Of a DNA stretch of 64,000 nucleotides, positions 17,578 through 25,400 are shown in pieces. Location: positions 1,116,001 through 1,180,000 of the forward strand of contig CP019154.1 of NCBI GenBank assembly GCA_002844335.1, written 5' to 3'. A program made the translations under genes and the position numbers. The notes beneath the pieces were generated by a model. The model saw nothing but the letters and a program-made list of their open reading frames with translations, did not search any database and had not been told where the DNA came from. The stretch is from Haloarcula taiwanensis. Its GTDB lineage: Archaea > Halobacteriota > Halobacteria > Halobacteriales > Haloarculaceae. The stretch's first letter is position 1. Every line of letters begins with the position of its first letter.

Positions 17578-19002
17578 TTACCGGAGATAGCCCAGCTCTT
17601 CCAGCTGTTTTTCGACATCATCATCAAGCGCCTGTCCGTCCTTCTGATCCTTCCGAACGCCCTTAGTTTCGAAGCTGTCGTAAACGGCTCCCAGAGACGA
17701 TTCCTCGTCGTCTCGCGGATAGGACACCTGAGCGTTCTCTATCAGTATCGTTCGCGCCGTCGATCCGTGGTCGGCGACCTTTCTGACGCGGTCGCCGTCC
17801 TGTCGATAGACCGCTCGCCACGGGCCGCCGTATTTCGACCGGTCCTGACACGCTGCCGGTAACACTCGTTCCGGCTGTTCGAGACGGTGGGTCATGGCAA
17901 TCGCATGATCGTCGACGGTGAACGATCCACGCTCGCCGTCGATCTCGTTTCTGACTACGTCGGGGAACCGGGTGAGGCTCGCGATCCGGTTCTCGACGAC
18001 GCCGTCTGACTCGCCCGGCCGGCTAACGACGAGCGGGACGTGCGTCTGTACCTCGCTGATCCCCCAGCTGTGGTCCGCGACCTGAACACTGGGGTCGATA
18101 CGACTTCGCTCGCCGAATCCCTCGCCATGGTCGCTTGTGATGACCAGCAGTGTTTCGTCTAGATCGCCTCGGTCCCTGAGCGCCGCTGTGAGGGACTCCA
18201 TCGCGGCATCGAGTTGCCTGATACACCCGTCGTAGAGACTCTCCACCGCCCGGAGCTTCCACCAGTCCCCGTCGGTGGCAATCTCTCGTGACGGTGGGGC
18301 CGGCAGGGAATCGTGGAGGGCCTGTAACTCGTCGCCACCCCACTGATCGTACTCCGCGCCCGGCTCGTACGGGTAGTGTGCGCCCATCAGGTTGAGACAC
18401 GCCGCCCATGGCCCGTTCCGGGACCCTGACCAGTCCAGAAACGAATCGATGTATTCAGTGGCTGACTCGTCTTCCGCCTCGGTTCCGCCGTCGTAATACT
18501 GGAAGTACAGCCCGTTGATCACCGACCGCAGCGGCGCATCGCTGTTGAAACACCGAGTGAGGTACTCGCGGTTCGTCTGATGCCCTTCGACATCTGAGGG
18601 TGCGATTCCCTCCTCAAAGTAGCGGTGACCCGGGTCCTGTCGCGGCCCGTCGACAGTCTGGAACGGTTCGACGAGGTTCGAGGAGACGCTGACGACGACG
18701 TTTGGGGTGAAGACACCCGTCTCATAGCCGTAGTCGTCCGCGAGCTCGCGCCAGATCGTGCTCTCCGGGTCCAGTTCCGATTCGTGCTTGGTCACGCCGT
18801 GCTCAGGGACGTGATAACCGGTAAAAATGCTCGCGTGGCTCGCAACGCTGTGAATACTCGGCGCACGCGCCTGTTCGTACACCTCTGCCTCGTCGGCGAA
18901 CCGTTCGAGAAACGGCGTCGTCCGGGCACCGTACCCGTAGAGACTCATGTTTTTCGCCCGGACGCTATCGAGAATGACGAGGAGAACGTTCGGCGGATCC
19001 AT
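17578..19002 (-). CDS. Sulfatase-like alkaline phosphatase superfamily protein with Ser nucleophile
   Basis: Protein of 474 residues from the ATG at 19002; an upstream TTG start at 19026 is unlikely. N-terminal metal site NVLLVILDSVRAKNMSLYGY. The active-site loop is ARAPSIHSVASHASIFTG, where Ser replaces the formylglycine Cys and His replaces Arg. The second metal site is LVITSDHGEGFGERS. It is a close relative of the gene at 21358-22812: shared blocks include GPWAACLNLMGAHYPYEPG and the length. No signal peptide. C-terminal tail QLEELGYLR. Likely a cytoplasmic phospho- or sulfo-transfer or hydrolysis enzyme in glycan synthesis. Confidence 0.8.
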   Translation of the reverse strand: MDPPNVLLVILDSVRAKNMSLYGYGARTTPFLERFADEAEVYEQARAPSIHSVASHASIFTGYHVPEHGVTKHESELDPESTIWRELADDYGYETGVFTPNVVVSVSSNLVEPFQTVDGPRQDPGHRYFEEGIAPSDVEGHQTNREYLTRCFNSDAPLRSVINGLYFQYYDGGTEAEDESATEYIDSFLDWSGSRNGPWAACLNLMGAHYPYEPGAEYDQWGGDELQALHDSLPAPPSREIATDGDWWKLRAVESLYDGCIRQLDAAMESLTAALRDRGDLDETLLVITSDHGEGFGERSRIDPSVQVADHSWGISEVQTHVPLVVSRPGESDGVVENRIASLTRFPDVVRNEIDGERGSFTVDDHAIAMTHRLEQPERVLPAACQDRSKYGGPWRAVYRQDGDRVRKVADHGSTARTILIENAQVSYPRDDEESSLGAVYDSFETKGVRKDQKDGQALDDDVEKQLEELGYLR

Positions 19003-19090
19003 TGTGTTGAGTGACCGGAGTGGCAATAATATGTCTTTCGTGAACTGCGGCGCGTAAAATACCGAGCGTGATCAATGCCAAAACGCCAGA

Positions 19091-19100
19091 TATAACGGTT
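19091..19100 (+). promoter_or_regulatory. TATA-like element of the GT4 gene
   Basis: TATAACGGTT lies about 32 bases before the ATG at 19128. It supports that ATG over the upstream GTG of the same frame. Confidence 0.5.
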
Positions 19101-19127
19101 AACTCCACCACTGCTCCACCACCACTC

Positions 19128-20309
19128 ATGCCGCGGGTTCTCGTCGGGCCGACCAAGGCGGATATGTCCAACGACGAATACGGGAAGAGCTACAATCTCT
19201 TGAATAATCTCTACGACGACGACTTTACTGTCGACACGTACACGCGGACGGTCTCCGACCGGCTTGACCCCGAAAACGTCACTGTGTACCCGCTCGGTGG
19301 CGCTAACCGGATCGCGTACTACGTGAAGTTGTACCGGACGCTTCTGGGAGATTTACGCACTGGTCCTGTAGACATATACCACCATATGAACCTTAGCTAT
19401 CGGTGGTTCAATCCGCTTCTGGTTTCGGGCCTTCAGGGAGACGTCCCGATCGTCATCGGACCATGTCAGGCGGGACACGCGATTATGGCTGAGGAGTTCA
19501 ACCGCATGGTCTCCTCGTGGGTGGGGTCGGATCTGCCGCGTCCACTTACGGACCCGCTACACGCGGCTGTCGACGCAACGCGTGACGCGGTTCTGGACCC
19601 GCCCCGGATGGAACTATTCGAGCGAACGCTGGAAGCCGCTGACCGGGTCGTCGTCGTCCACGAGGAAGCTCGGGACGTGTACGCCGAGTTGGTCGACGAG
19701 TCAAAGCTCCGGACGATCCCGCTCGGCGTGGATCCGGATCTCTTCGAGTACAGCGAGCCTGCCGACTCCAAGGTGCTCGTGGCTATCGGGAGTCTCAGGG
19801 AACGGAAGGGCTACGATATCCTGTTCGATGCACTTGACATAATCCGACAGGAGCATCCAGATGTCCATCTCAACATCTTCGGTGATGGGCCGCTGGAAGA
19901 CGAACTGCACGAGCAGGTTGAGCACCTCGATCTGGAGGAGAACGTCACGTTCCACGGGTACGTCGACCAGTCAATCGTCCGGGAACACCTGTCGCAGGCG
20001 CGTGCCTTCATCCACCCGTCCCGGTCGGAGAGCTTCTCCCTCGTCCGTCTGGAAGCGATGTCAACCGGCTGTCCGGTGGTCGTCACCGATATATCCGGGG
20101 CGCGCGAGATGGTCCGCGACGGGGAGGAGGGCTTTGTCGTTCCGACAGAGTCACCGGAACCAATCGCAGACGCCGTCACCACCTTGCTCTCCGATTACGA
20201 ACTCACGAAACATATAGCCAGACAGGCACGAGACCGTGTTGAGGAGAAGTACGACTGGCAGAAAATCGCGGAGGAGTACCTCGACCTGTACCGTTCGCTG
20301 TCTGGCTAA
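19128..20309 (+). CDS. GT4 glycosyltransferase
   Basis: GT-B fold glycosyltransferase of 393 residues. Begins MPRVLVGPTKADMSNDEYGKSYN. The C-terminal domain contains VLVAIGSLRERKGYDILFDAL, LNIFGDGPLEDEL, VTFHGYVDQ and SRSESFSLVRLEAMSTGCPVVVTDISGAREMVRDGEEGFV, where the E-x7-E type motif binds the donor sugar nucleotide. The upstream GTG at 19068 would add 20 residues of non-family sequence. It sits between two paralogous sulfatase-like genes and is followed by a phosphodiesterase-like gene, suggesting one sub-pathway. Confidence 0.88.
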   Translation: MPRVLVGPTKADMSNDEYGKSYNLLNNLYDDDFTVDTYTRTVSDRLDPENVTVYPLGGANRIAYYVKLYRTLLGDLRTGPVDIYHHMNLSYRWFNPLLVSGLQGDVPIVIGPCQAGHAIMAEEFNRMVSSWVGSDLPRPLTDPLHAAVDATRDAVLDPPRMELFERTLEAADRVVVVHEEARDVYAELVDESKLRTIPLGVDPDLFEYSEPADSKVLVAIGSLRERKGYDILFDALDIIRQEHPDVHLNIFGDGPLEDELHEQVEHLDLEENVTFHGYVDQSIVREHLSQARAFIHPSRSESFSLVRLEAMSTGCPVVVTDISGAREMVRDGEEGFVVPTESPEPIADAVTTLLSDYELTKHIARQARDRVEEKYDWQKIAEEYLDLYRSLSG

Positions 20310-20377
20310 GGTCGCACCGACGTCTATCGCGTGCATCGAAAGGTCTTAAGCCGTCGACTGAGACGTTCGAGGTAAAT

Positions 20378-21355
20378 ATGGTCCTCGTAGTGCTGGGTAT
20401 CGATGCACTCGACCCGGAACTAGTAGACTCGACGGCACATCCGAATTTGACGCTCGCTGATCACCACGCTATCGAGACGATCAGGAGCGTCGAGGGCGGC
20501 CCCAGCACGCACGAACTCTGGCCGACGATCATTACCGGCCTCAGGCCACCGGAACACGGGATCACGCTCGACAACGGCGTCGCCTGGGAGAACCCTGCCC
20601 TCCGATTCGGGAGCGCTGCCGCGGATTACCTCCTCCCGTCGGGGCTGCAGACGCGTCTCGGGGCGTGGCTACTGAATAACACCGAACAGGACGCGTTTCG
20701 GATCCCGGCGACGTATTACGAGGAGAACGGCCTGTCGACAGTGTTCGACGGCCGAGAGGCGGCACCAATCGGCATCCCGAACTACGTGATCGACCCGGAC
20801 ACCGAGGACCGCGAGCACAGCCTTCGGCGAAACCTCGGCGACCTCTTCGAGCGCGACCTCGAAGCGAAAGGCGGGCACTCGTCGACGGACCCGGCGCTGT
20901 TCTACGAGCAGTGCCTCGAAATGTCGATGGTTCGCCTCGCTCGCGCACGACGGGCGCTCAGAGGCGGCCGACACGAACTGGTGTTTGCATACACGAGCGG
21001 GCTCGACCTCGTCGGCCACGTCGCGTACGAACAGCCATCGCTGCAGGACCGCGCCTACGAGGAACTCGACGAGTTCGTCGGCGAGGTCCGTGACGACCTC
21101 GGTGACAACGACGAGCTACTGCTCGTCAGCGACCACGGTCTGCAGGACGGGGTCCACACCGACGAGGCGATGATTGCGGGGACCGACGCGGCCATGGTCG
21201 ACGCGATCGAGAGCGTCGTCGACGTCCGTGCGGCCATCGAAGCAGAACTCGACGGGACCGACCACACGTCGACGCCGCAGGTGACGGCGTCGCACGACGG
21301 CGACCGGTCAGGGGAGGAAGTCAAGGAGCATCTCGAAGACCTCGGGTATATGTAG
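20378..21355 (+). CDS. Type I phosphodiesterase/nucleotide pyrophosphatase-like protein
   Basis: Alkaline phosphatase superfamily protein of 325 residues. N-terminal metal site VLVVLGIDALDPELVD. The nucleophile region is GPSTHELWPTIITGLRPPEHGIT, where the Thr of WPTIITG aligns with the nucleophile of nucleotide pyrophosphatases. AYTSGLDLVGHVAYEQ and LLLVSDHGLQDGVHTDE supply further metal ligands. No signal peptide. The C-terminus HLEDLGYM matches the tails of the four sulfatase-like proteins nearby. The stop is followed two bases later by the next start, so it is co-transcribed with the Ser-type enzyme at 21358. TATA-like ggtcttaagcc lies about 31 bases before the ATG. Confidence 0.8.
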   Translation: MVLVVLGIDALDPELVDSTAHPNLTLADHHAIETIRSVEGGPSTHELWPTIITGLRPPEHGITLDNGVAWENPALRFGSAAADYLLPSGLQTRLGAWLLNNTEQDAFRIPATYYEENGLSTVFDGREAAPIGIPNYVIDPDTEDREHSLRRNLGDLFERDLEAKGGHSSTDPALFYEQCLEMSMVRLARARRALRGGRHELVFAYTSGLDLVGHVAYEQPSLQDRAYEELDEFVGEVRDDLGDNDELLLVSDHGLQDGVHTDEAMIAGTDAAMVDAIESVVDVRAAIEAELDGTDHTSTPQVTASHDGDRSGEEVKEHLEDLGYM

Positions 21356-21357
21356 CT

Positions 21358-22812
21358 ATGTCGGACGATCCAAACGTCTTGCTGGTCATCCTCGACAGCG
21401 CCCGGGCACAGAACCTCAGCGCCTACGGCCACGTCAACGAGACGACGCCGTTTCTGGACTCCTTTGCCGCGGAGCGGGCGACACTGTACGAGCAGGCCCG
21501 GGCCCCCGGTGCGCGGAGCGTCACGAGCCACGCGAGCATCTTCTCCGGTCTACACGTCGAAGAACACGGCGTCGTCTCGGCGGGCCACCGGCTGGACCCC
21601 TCGGCGTCGGTATTCTCGCAGTTGCGCGAGGACGGCTACGAAACGGGCGTGTTCACCGAGAACGACTGGCTGACGGCCGTCGATGTCGGACTCCGGGACG
21701 GGTTCGACGAGGTCGTCGGTGCACGGAACGTCCCGTTCCCGGGCGCAGTCAATCCCCACGAGTTCGTCTCGAACGAGGGGCGGGGCCAGTACGCGGAGTT
21801 CGTCAAACTCGCGCTAACAGACGACGCGCCGCTCCGGTCGCTGGCAAACGGTGTGGCGACGAAACTCCAGTCCGATTACAAGCGGCTCCTCCCGGACAGC
21901 GTCAGAGCGTCGACGCCGGCGGACGTCTACGTGGATTCGCTGCTGGACTGGAGCGACCGGCAGGAGGGGCCGTGGGCGGCGTGTCTCAACCTGATGGACG
22001 CACACATTCCGTACGAACCGATGCCCGAATACGACCAGTGGGGCGGCTCGGAGGCGTCGTCGCTGCAGGCCTCCTTCGAGGACCAGAAGTGGGACTTCAA
22101 CGGCGGCCACCGGCCGTGGTGGCAAAAGAAGGCGGTGGAGTCGTTGTACGATGGGGCGATTCGCCAGATGGACGCGGAGCTCGAACGGTTGGTTTCGGCA
22201 CTGGAACAGCGTGGCGAACTCGAAAACACCCTCCTCGTCATCACGAGCGACCACGGTGAAGGATTCGGCGAACGGAGCGACGTGCGGCCGGGCGTCCGGG
22301 TCGCAGAGCACGGCGTCACGATTCACGACAGCGTGCTCCACGTCCCGCTCATCGTGCGCCATCCGGGCCAGACCGAACCCCAACGGGTCGACGGTCCCGC
22401 GTCGCTGGTCGAATTTCCGCGGGTCGTGAATCGGCTTCGAGACGGAGACCGGCAGCCGGCCGGCTTCTGTCCTGACGGGCCGGTCCTCGCCACTGCGGTC
22501 GGCCTCGACGAACCGCTGCAGGAGCGTGCCGGTGCGTACGTCGACGACCTGTCGCCGTGGACTGCCACGTCGCGAGCGGTGTTCGAAGACGATAGCGAGG
22601 GCGTTGTCAAGTACTGTACTAGCCGCGACCACGCCGCCACAGTTGTCAGCCGCGACGCCCAGACGTCCTACAAGGTTTCCGACGACGGTGCGGAACACGT
22701 CGACCGTGCGTTCGAGTCGATAAAGGAACGCGACGTCAAGACGGCGGGCGAGGACTTCGACGACCTCGACGACAGGACATACCAGCGACTGGAGGACCTT
22801 GGCTACGTCTGA
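21358..22812 (+). CDS. Sulfatase-like alkaline phosphatase superfamily protein with Ser nucleophile
   Basis: Protein of 484 residues, paralogue of the gene at 17578-19002. N-terminal metal site NVLLVILDSARAQNLSAYGH. Active-site loop ARAPGARSVTSHASIFSG, with Ser at the formylglycine position and His in place of Arg. Second metal site LVITSDHGEGFGERSD. Blocks GPWAACLNLMDAHIPYEP and EYDQWGGSEASSL are shared with the paralogue. C-terminal tail RLEDLGYV. No signal peptide. Its last 10 bases overlap the convergent TrmB-like gene. Standard formylglycine sulfatase chemistry is not expected from the sequence. Confidence 0.8.
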   Translation: MSDDPNVLLVILDSARAQNLSAYGHVNETTPFLDSFAAERATLYEQARAPGARSVTSHASIFSGLHVEEHGVVSAGHRLDPSASVFSQLREDGYETGVFTENDWLTAVDVGLRDGFDEVVGARNVPFPGAVNPHEFVSNEGRGQYAEFVKLALTDDAPLRSLANGVATKLQSDYKRLLPDSVRASTPADVYVDSLLDWSDRQEGPWAACLNLMDAHIPYEPMPEYDQWGGSEASSLQASFEDQKWDFNGGHRPWWQKKAVESLYDGAIRQMDAELERLVSALEQRGELENTLLVITSDHGEGFGERSDVRPGVRVAEHGVTIHDSVLHVPLIVRHPGQTEPQRVDGPASLVEFPRVVNRLRDGDRQPAGFCPDGPVLATAVGLDEPLQERAGAYVDDLSPWTATSRAVFEDDSEGVVKYCTSRDHAATVVSRDAQTSYKVSDDGAEHVDRAFESIKERDVKTAGEDFDDLDDRTYQRLEDLGYV

Positions 22813-23651
22813 CGGGCCGTGTCGACGCTCTCATACTCCCAGATCAGATCGAAGTAGCGCTGCATCCCAGCGACGAACGAGCCGTTGTCCGTGAGTGCGG
22901 CCTGCCGCATGTGGTTGGGAACGTCCGGCTCCTCGACCAGTAGAATCGCCTCACCGCTGTCGTAGTCCATGCTCGGATCGACGAGCGTCCCGCGCCAGGG
23001 GAGTTTCTCCGTGCTGAATCGCAGGTCGACAGCAGGGTACTCCGAGGCCAGTTGGTCGACGATGTCGGCCTGAACAGCAGCCTTCTCCGCTGGTAGCTCG
23101 TCGGGATGCAAGAAGAGAACGCTGACCTCGACTCCACGGTCGAGTGTCTCCGCCAGTGCGCGTTCGACGCTATCGAGGTAGGCGAAGCTATTGGTGATGA
23201 CACGAAGCGTCGCTTCGGCGTCATCATACAGCCGGCGGGTCTCGCGTTCGCTTGGTTCGCCCACGTCGACGACGTGGAACAGTTCTGCCGTCGGCGAGAT
23301 GTCTTCGCTTGCCCGTTCAAACCGTGGTTCGTACTCGGCGAGGAAGGCTTCGCGGTAGGAGTCGATGTCTGTGGCAAACGATTCGTATGATTGCCTGCGG
23401 TTCTCGACGGCCCGGTCGAGGATTTCGCCAGGCGATTTCGGCTGGTACTCTTTGGGACGGCCGGGAATCACCTTGATGAATCCGCGGTCGGAGAGCGACT
23501 CCAGCACGCCGTAGACGCGGGCCTTGGGGATGCTGCTCGCTTCCGCGAGATTCGGGGCCGTCGTTCGGCCGAGCGAGAGCAGCTGTTCCAGCGCTGTCGC
23601 CTCGTATTCGGTCAGCCCGACTAGGTCGAACACGTCCGCAGGGTCGCTCAT
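22803..23651 (-). CDS. TrmB family transcriptional regulator
   Basis: Regulator of 282 residues. Residues 8-75 form the TrmB winged helix (VGLTEYEATALEQLLSLGRTTAPNLAEASSIPKARVYGVLESLSDRGFIKVIPGRPKEYQP). A coiled linker follows (ILDRAVENRRQSYESFATDIDSYREAFL). Residues 115-275 are a PLD-like fold domain such as TrmB proteins carry (VITNSFAYLDSVERALAETLDRGVEVSVLFL). It lacks the longer C-terminal sugar-binding extension of full-length TrmB. It lies divergent from a 35-residue gene whose start abuts a palindrome of the TrmB type, so local regulation is likely. The effector may be a sugar or sugar nucleotide (inference). Confidence 0.88.
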   Translation of the reverse strand: MSDPADVFDLVGLTEYEATALEQLLSLGRTTAPNLAEASSIPKARVYGVLESLSDRGFIKVIPGRPKEYQPKSPGEILDRAVENRRQSYESFATDIDSYREAFLAEYEPRFERASEDISPTAELFHVVDVGEPSERETRRLYDDAEATLRVITNSFAYLDSVERALAETLDRGVEVSVLFLHPDELPAEKAAVQADIVDQLASEYPAVDLRFSTEKLPWRGTLVDPSMDYDSGEAILLVEEPDVPNHMRQAALTDNGSFVAGMQRYFDLIWEYESVDTARQT

Positions 23652-23725
23652 ACACGCTCATGTGTGGCAGGGAATGTAAAACGCGTCGCCCGCCGCCCAA
23701 ATCTATTAGTGGGTGGCGGCGAGTA

Positions 23726-23746
23726 GTTACTCGCAGAGTGAGTAAC
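23726..23746. promoter_or_regulatory. TrmB-like palindromic operator
   Basis: GTTACTC-N7-GAGTAAC is a perfect 21-base inverted repeat ending on the base before the ATG at 23747. It contains TACT-N8-GAGTA, the form published for the Halobacterium TrmB site (TACT-N7/8-GAGTA). It lies 75 bases ahead of the trmB-like start on the other strand. A bound protein here would sit over the transcript or translation start of the small gene, as for repression. Confidence 0.65.
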
Positions 23747-23854
23747 ATGACTGCGACATCCCAGACAGAGGAAGACGATCACCTGGCAGACATCGAAGAC
23801 GGCTGTGGCTGTGCGGAGGTCTGGGAGCACATGAGCGAGCAGCGCAACGACTGA
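23747..23854 (+). CDS. 35-residue acidic Cys-containing small protein
   Basis: Reads MTATSQTEEDDHLADIEDG then CGCAEVWEHMSEQRND. Acidic, with a central CGC pair followed by AEVWEH. Two close cysteines and a His could bind a metal or be redox-active, but the function is not known. Evidence that it is real: normal haloarchaeal codon use, a perfect palindromic operator directly before the ATG, and its position divergent from the TrmB-like regulator and before a glycosyltransferase. A longer frame to 23660 exists, but that part has no protein-like character. Confidence 0.6.
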   Translation: MTATSQTEEDDHLADIEDGCGCAEVWEHMSEQRND

Positions 23855-23943
23855 CACGGCTGTTGTCAGCGCTTCCTGGCAGTCACCGCTTTTTTATCGG
23901 CGACTGCGAGAATCTGACCGAAAACCCGCACGCGGGCAGACCC

Positions 23944-23953
23944 GCATTTATTT
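23944..23953 (+). promoter_or_regulatory. TATA-like element of the GT2 gene at 23980
   Basis: GCATTTATTT lies about 30 bases before the ATG at 23980 and supports that start over the longer frame beginning at 23863. Confidence 0.5.
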
Positions 23954-23979
23954 GTCTTCGCGTGGATGACGTTGAGTCA

Positions 23980-25026
23980 ATGGCCGACCGAGACGACGTC
24001 TGTATACTGTTGCCGACGTTCAACGAGGCAGAGACCATCGAGTCGGTCGTGTCCGGGTTTCGTGAGCAGGGCTTTACCAACGTTCTCGTCATTGACGGCG
24101 GCTCGACCGACGGAACACAGGAGGCTGCCGAGTCAGCCGGCGCGCGAGTCGTCGAACAGTCCGGCTCGGGGAAGGGGCAGGCCGTCAGAGAGGCGGTGAC
24201 GCGTCACATCGAGCAGCCGTACGTCCTGATGGCCGACGGCGACGCGACCTATCGGCCCGACGAGGCGGACAGGCTACTCGAACCGCTGTTGTCAGGCCAG
24301 GCCGCCCACGTCATCGGAAACCGGTTTGCGGATATGCGACCCGGCGCGATGACGAAACTGAATCAGATCGGCAACCGCATCATTAACAGTGCCTTCGAAA
24401 CGATTCACGGACGGGACCTCACCGATATCCTCTCCGGGTATCGAGCCTTTACGCGCCAGTCCTTCCAGCGGAGCTCGCTGACGGCTTCTGGCTTCGGTAT
24501 CGAGACGGAGATGGCCGTCGAGTGTGTCAAACACAATATCTCGACGACGGTGGTGCCGATCACCTACCAGCCCCGGCCCGACGAGTCCGACACGAACCTC
24601 CGTCCGTTCCGGGACGGCGCGACAATCATCCTGACGCTGTACCAGATGGCAAAGACCAACAATCCACTGTTTTATTTTGGGAGCGTTGGCCTCGGGAGCA
24701 CTGTGGTCGGGTTCCTCCTCGGCGCGTACGTGGCCTATGACTGGGTCGTCAACAGCATCTCACACGAGGTGATCGCAGTTGTCGGCTCGTTCGCCATTCT
24801 GCTGGGGATTCAGCTCCTCATGTTCGGCGTCCTGTCTGATATGCTCGTGGCGGTAAACCGCGAACAGACACGCCGCCTAGAGGACATTGCTGTCCAGCTC
24901 ACACACGAGACCCGCGATCAGCCGGCGGACGTGTTCGACGACCAGCCGGTCGGTGACGCGGAGGGTACCGGAGAGAGTGATACAGAGACAACGCCAGCGG
25001 TCTCTCCGCACCAGCCCGACGAGTAG
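23980..25026 (+). CDS. AglJ-like dolichyl-phosphate GT2 glycosyltransferase
   Basis: Enzyme of 348 residues. The N-terminal GT2 domain has VCILLPTFNEAETIESVVSGF, VLVIDGGSTDGTQEAAESAGARVVEQSGSGKGQAVREAV and the donor site LMADGDATYRPDEA. GRDLTDILSGYRAFTRQSFQ is typical of dolichyl-phosphate sugar transferases. Two C-terminal hydrophobic helices lie near residues 230-290. It resembles haloarchaeal AglJ, which charges dolichyl phosphate with the first hexose of the N-glycan; the symbol is withheld because the assignment rests on resemblance. The last 50 residues are an acidic disordered tail. The ATG at 23980 is chosen by TATA spacing. Confidence 0.75.
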   Translation: MADRDDVCILLPTFNEAETIESVVSGFREQGFTNVLVIDGGSTDGTQEAAESAGARVVEQSGSGKGQAVREAVTRHIEQPYVLMADGDATYRPDEADRLLEPLLSGQAAHVIGNRFADMRPGAMTKLNQIGNRIINSAFETIHGRDLTDILSGYRAFTRQSFQRSSLTASGFGIETEMAVECVKHNISTTVVPITYQPRPDESDTNLRPFRDGATIILTLYQMAKTNNPLFYFGSVGLGSTVVGFLLGAYVAYDWVVNSISHEVIAVVGSFAILLGIQLLMFGVLSDMLVAVNREQTRRLEDIAVQLTHETRDQPADVFDDQPVGDAEGTGESDTETTPAVSPHQPDE

Positions 25027-25027
25027 T

Positions 25028-25354
25028 TTAGAACGGGACCAGCGCGCGGAGCTGGGAGAGCAGACTGTTTCTGGTCGCTTCCCGTTTGCGCTCGAATATC
25101 GGATGGAGATCGTTGAGTAGCTCCTGCTCGTTGTCGAATTCCGTGGCGTTCGTCTCGTCAAGCGCCTCGGCGACGGTCATCGAGTGGCCCGACGCGTCGA
25201 ACGGGACCGTGATGTGGCCGGCGGCGTCCCGGACCTCCCTCGCGGTCGCGGGATACTCGATGTCCACGTCCGACAGGCGGGCGTCGAGTGCCGCGATACC
25301 GAACTCGATGACGTCTGGCTCGTCGCTGTTATCGGCTGGTGGCCGTACTCCCAT
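25028..25354 (-). CDS. Small acidic haloarchaeal protein (DUF5789-like)
   Basis: Protein of 108 residues beginning MGVRPPADNSDEPDVIEFG. The pattern GIAALDARLSDVDIEYPATAREVRDAAGHITVPFD, then helical VAEALDETNATEFDNEQELLNDLHPIF, resembles the small haloarchaeal DUF5789 family. No metal motif or membrane helix. The longer frame to 25699 only shadows the HxlR gene. Function unknown. Its 3' end is 1 base from the convergent glycosyltransferase. Confidence 0.6.
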   Translation of the reverse strand: MGVRPPADNSDEPDVIEFGIAALDARLSDVDIEYPATAREVRDAAGHITVPFDASGHSMTVAEALDETNATEFDNEQELLNDLHPIFERKREATRNSLLSQLRALVPF

Positions 25355-25400
25355 TGGTAAAGCGATGGGGCCGGGGGATAGAAAAGTCTGCGTTGTCCAG

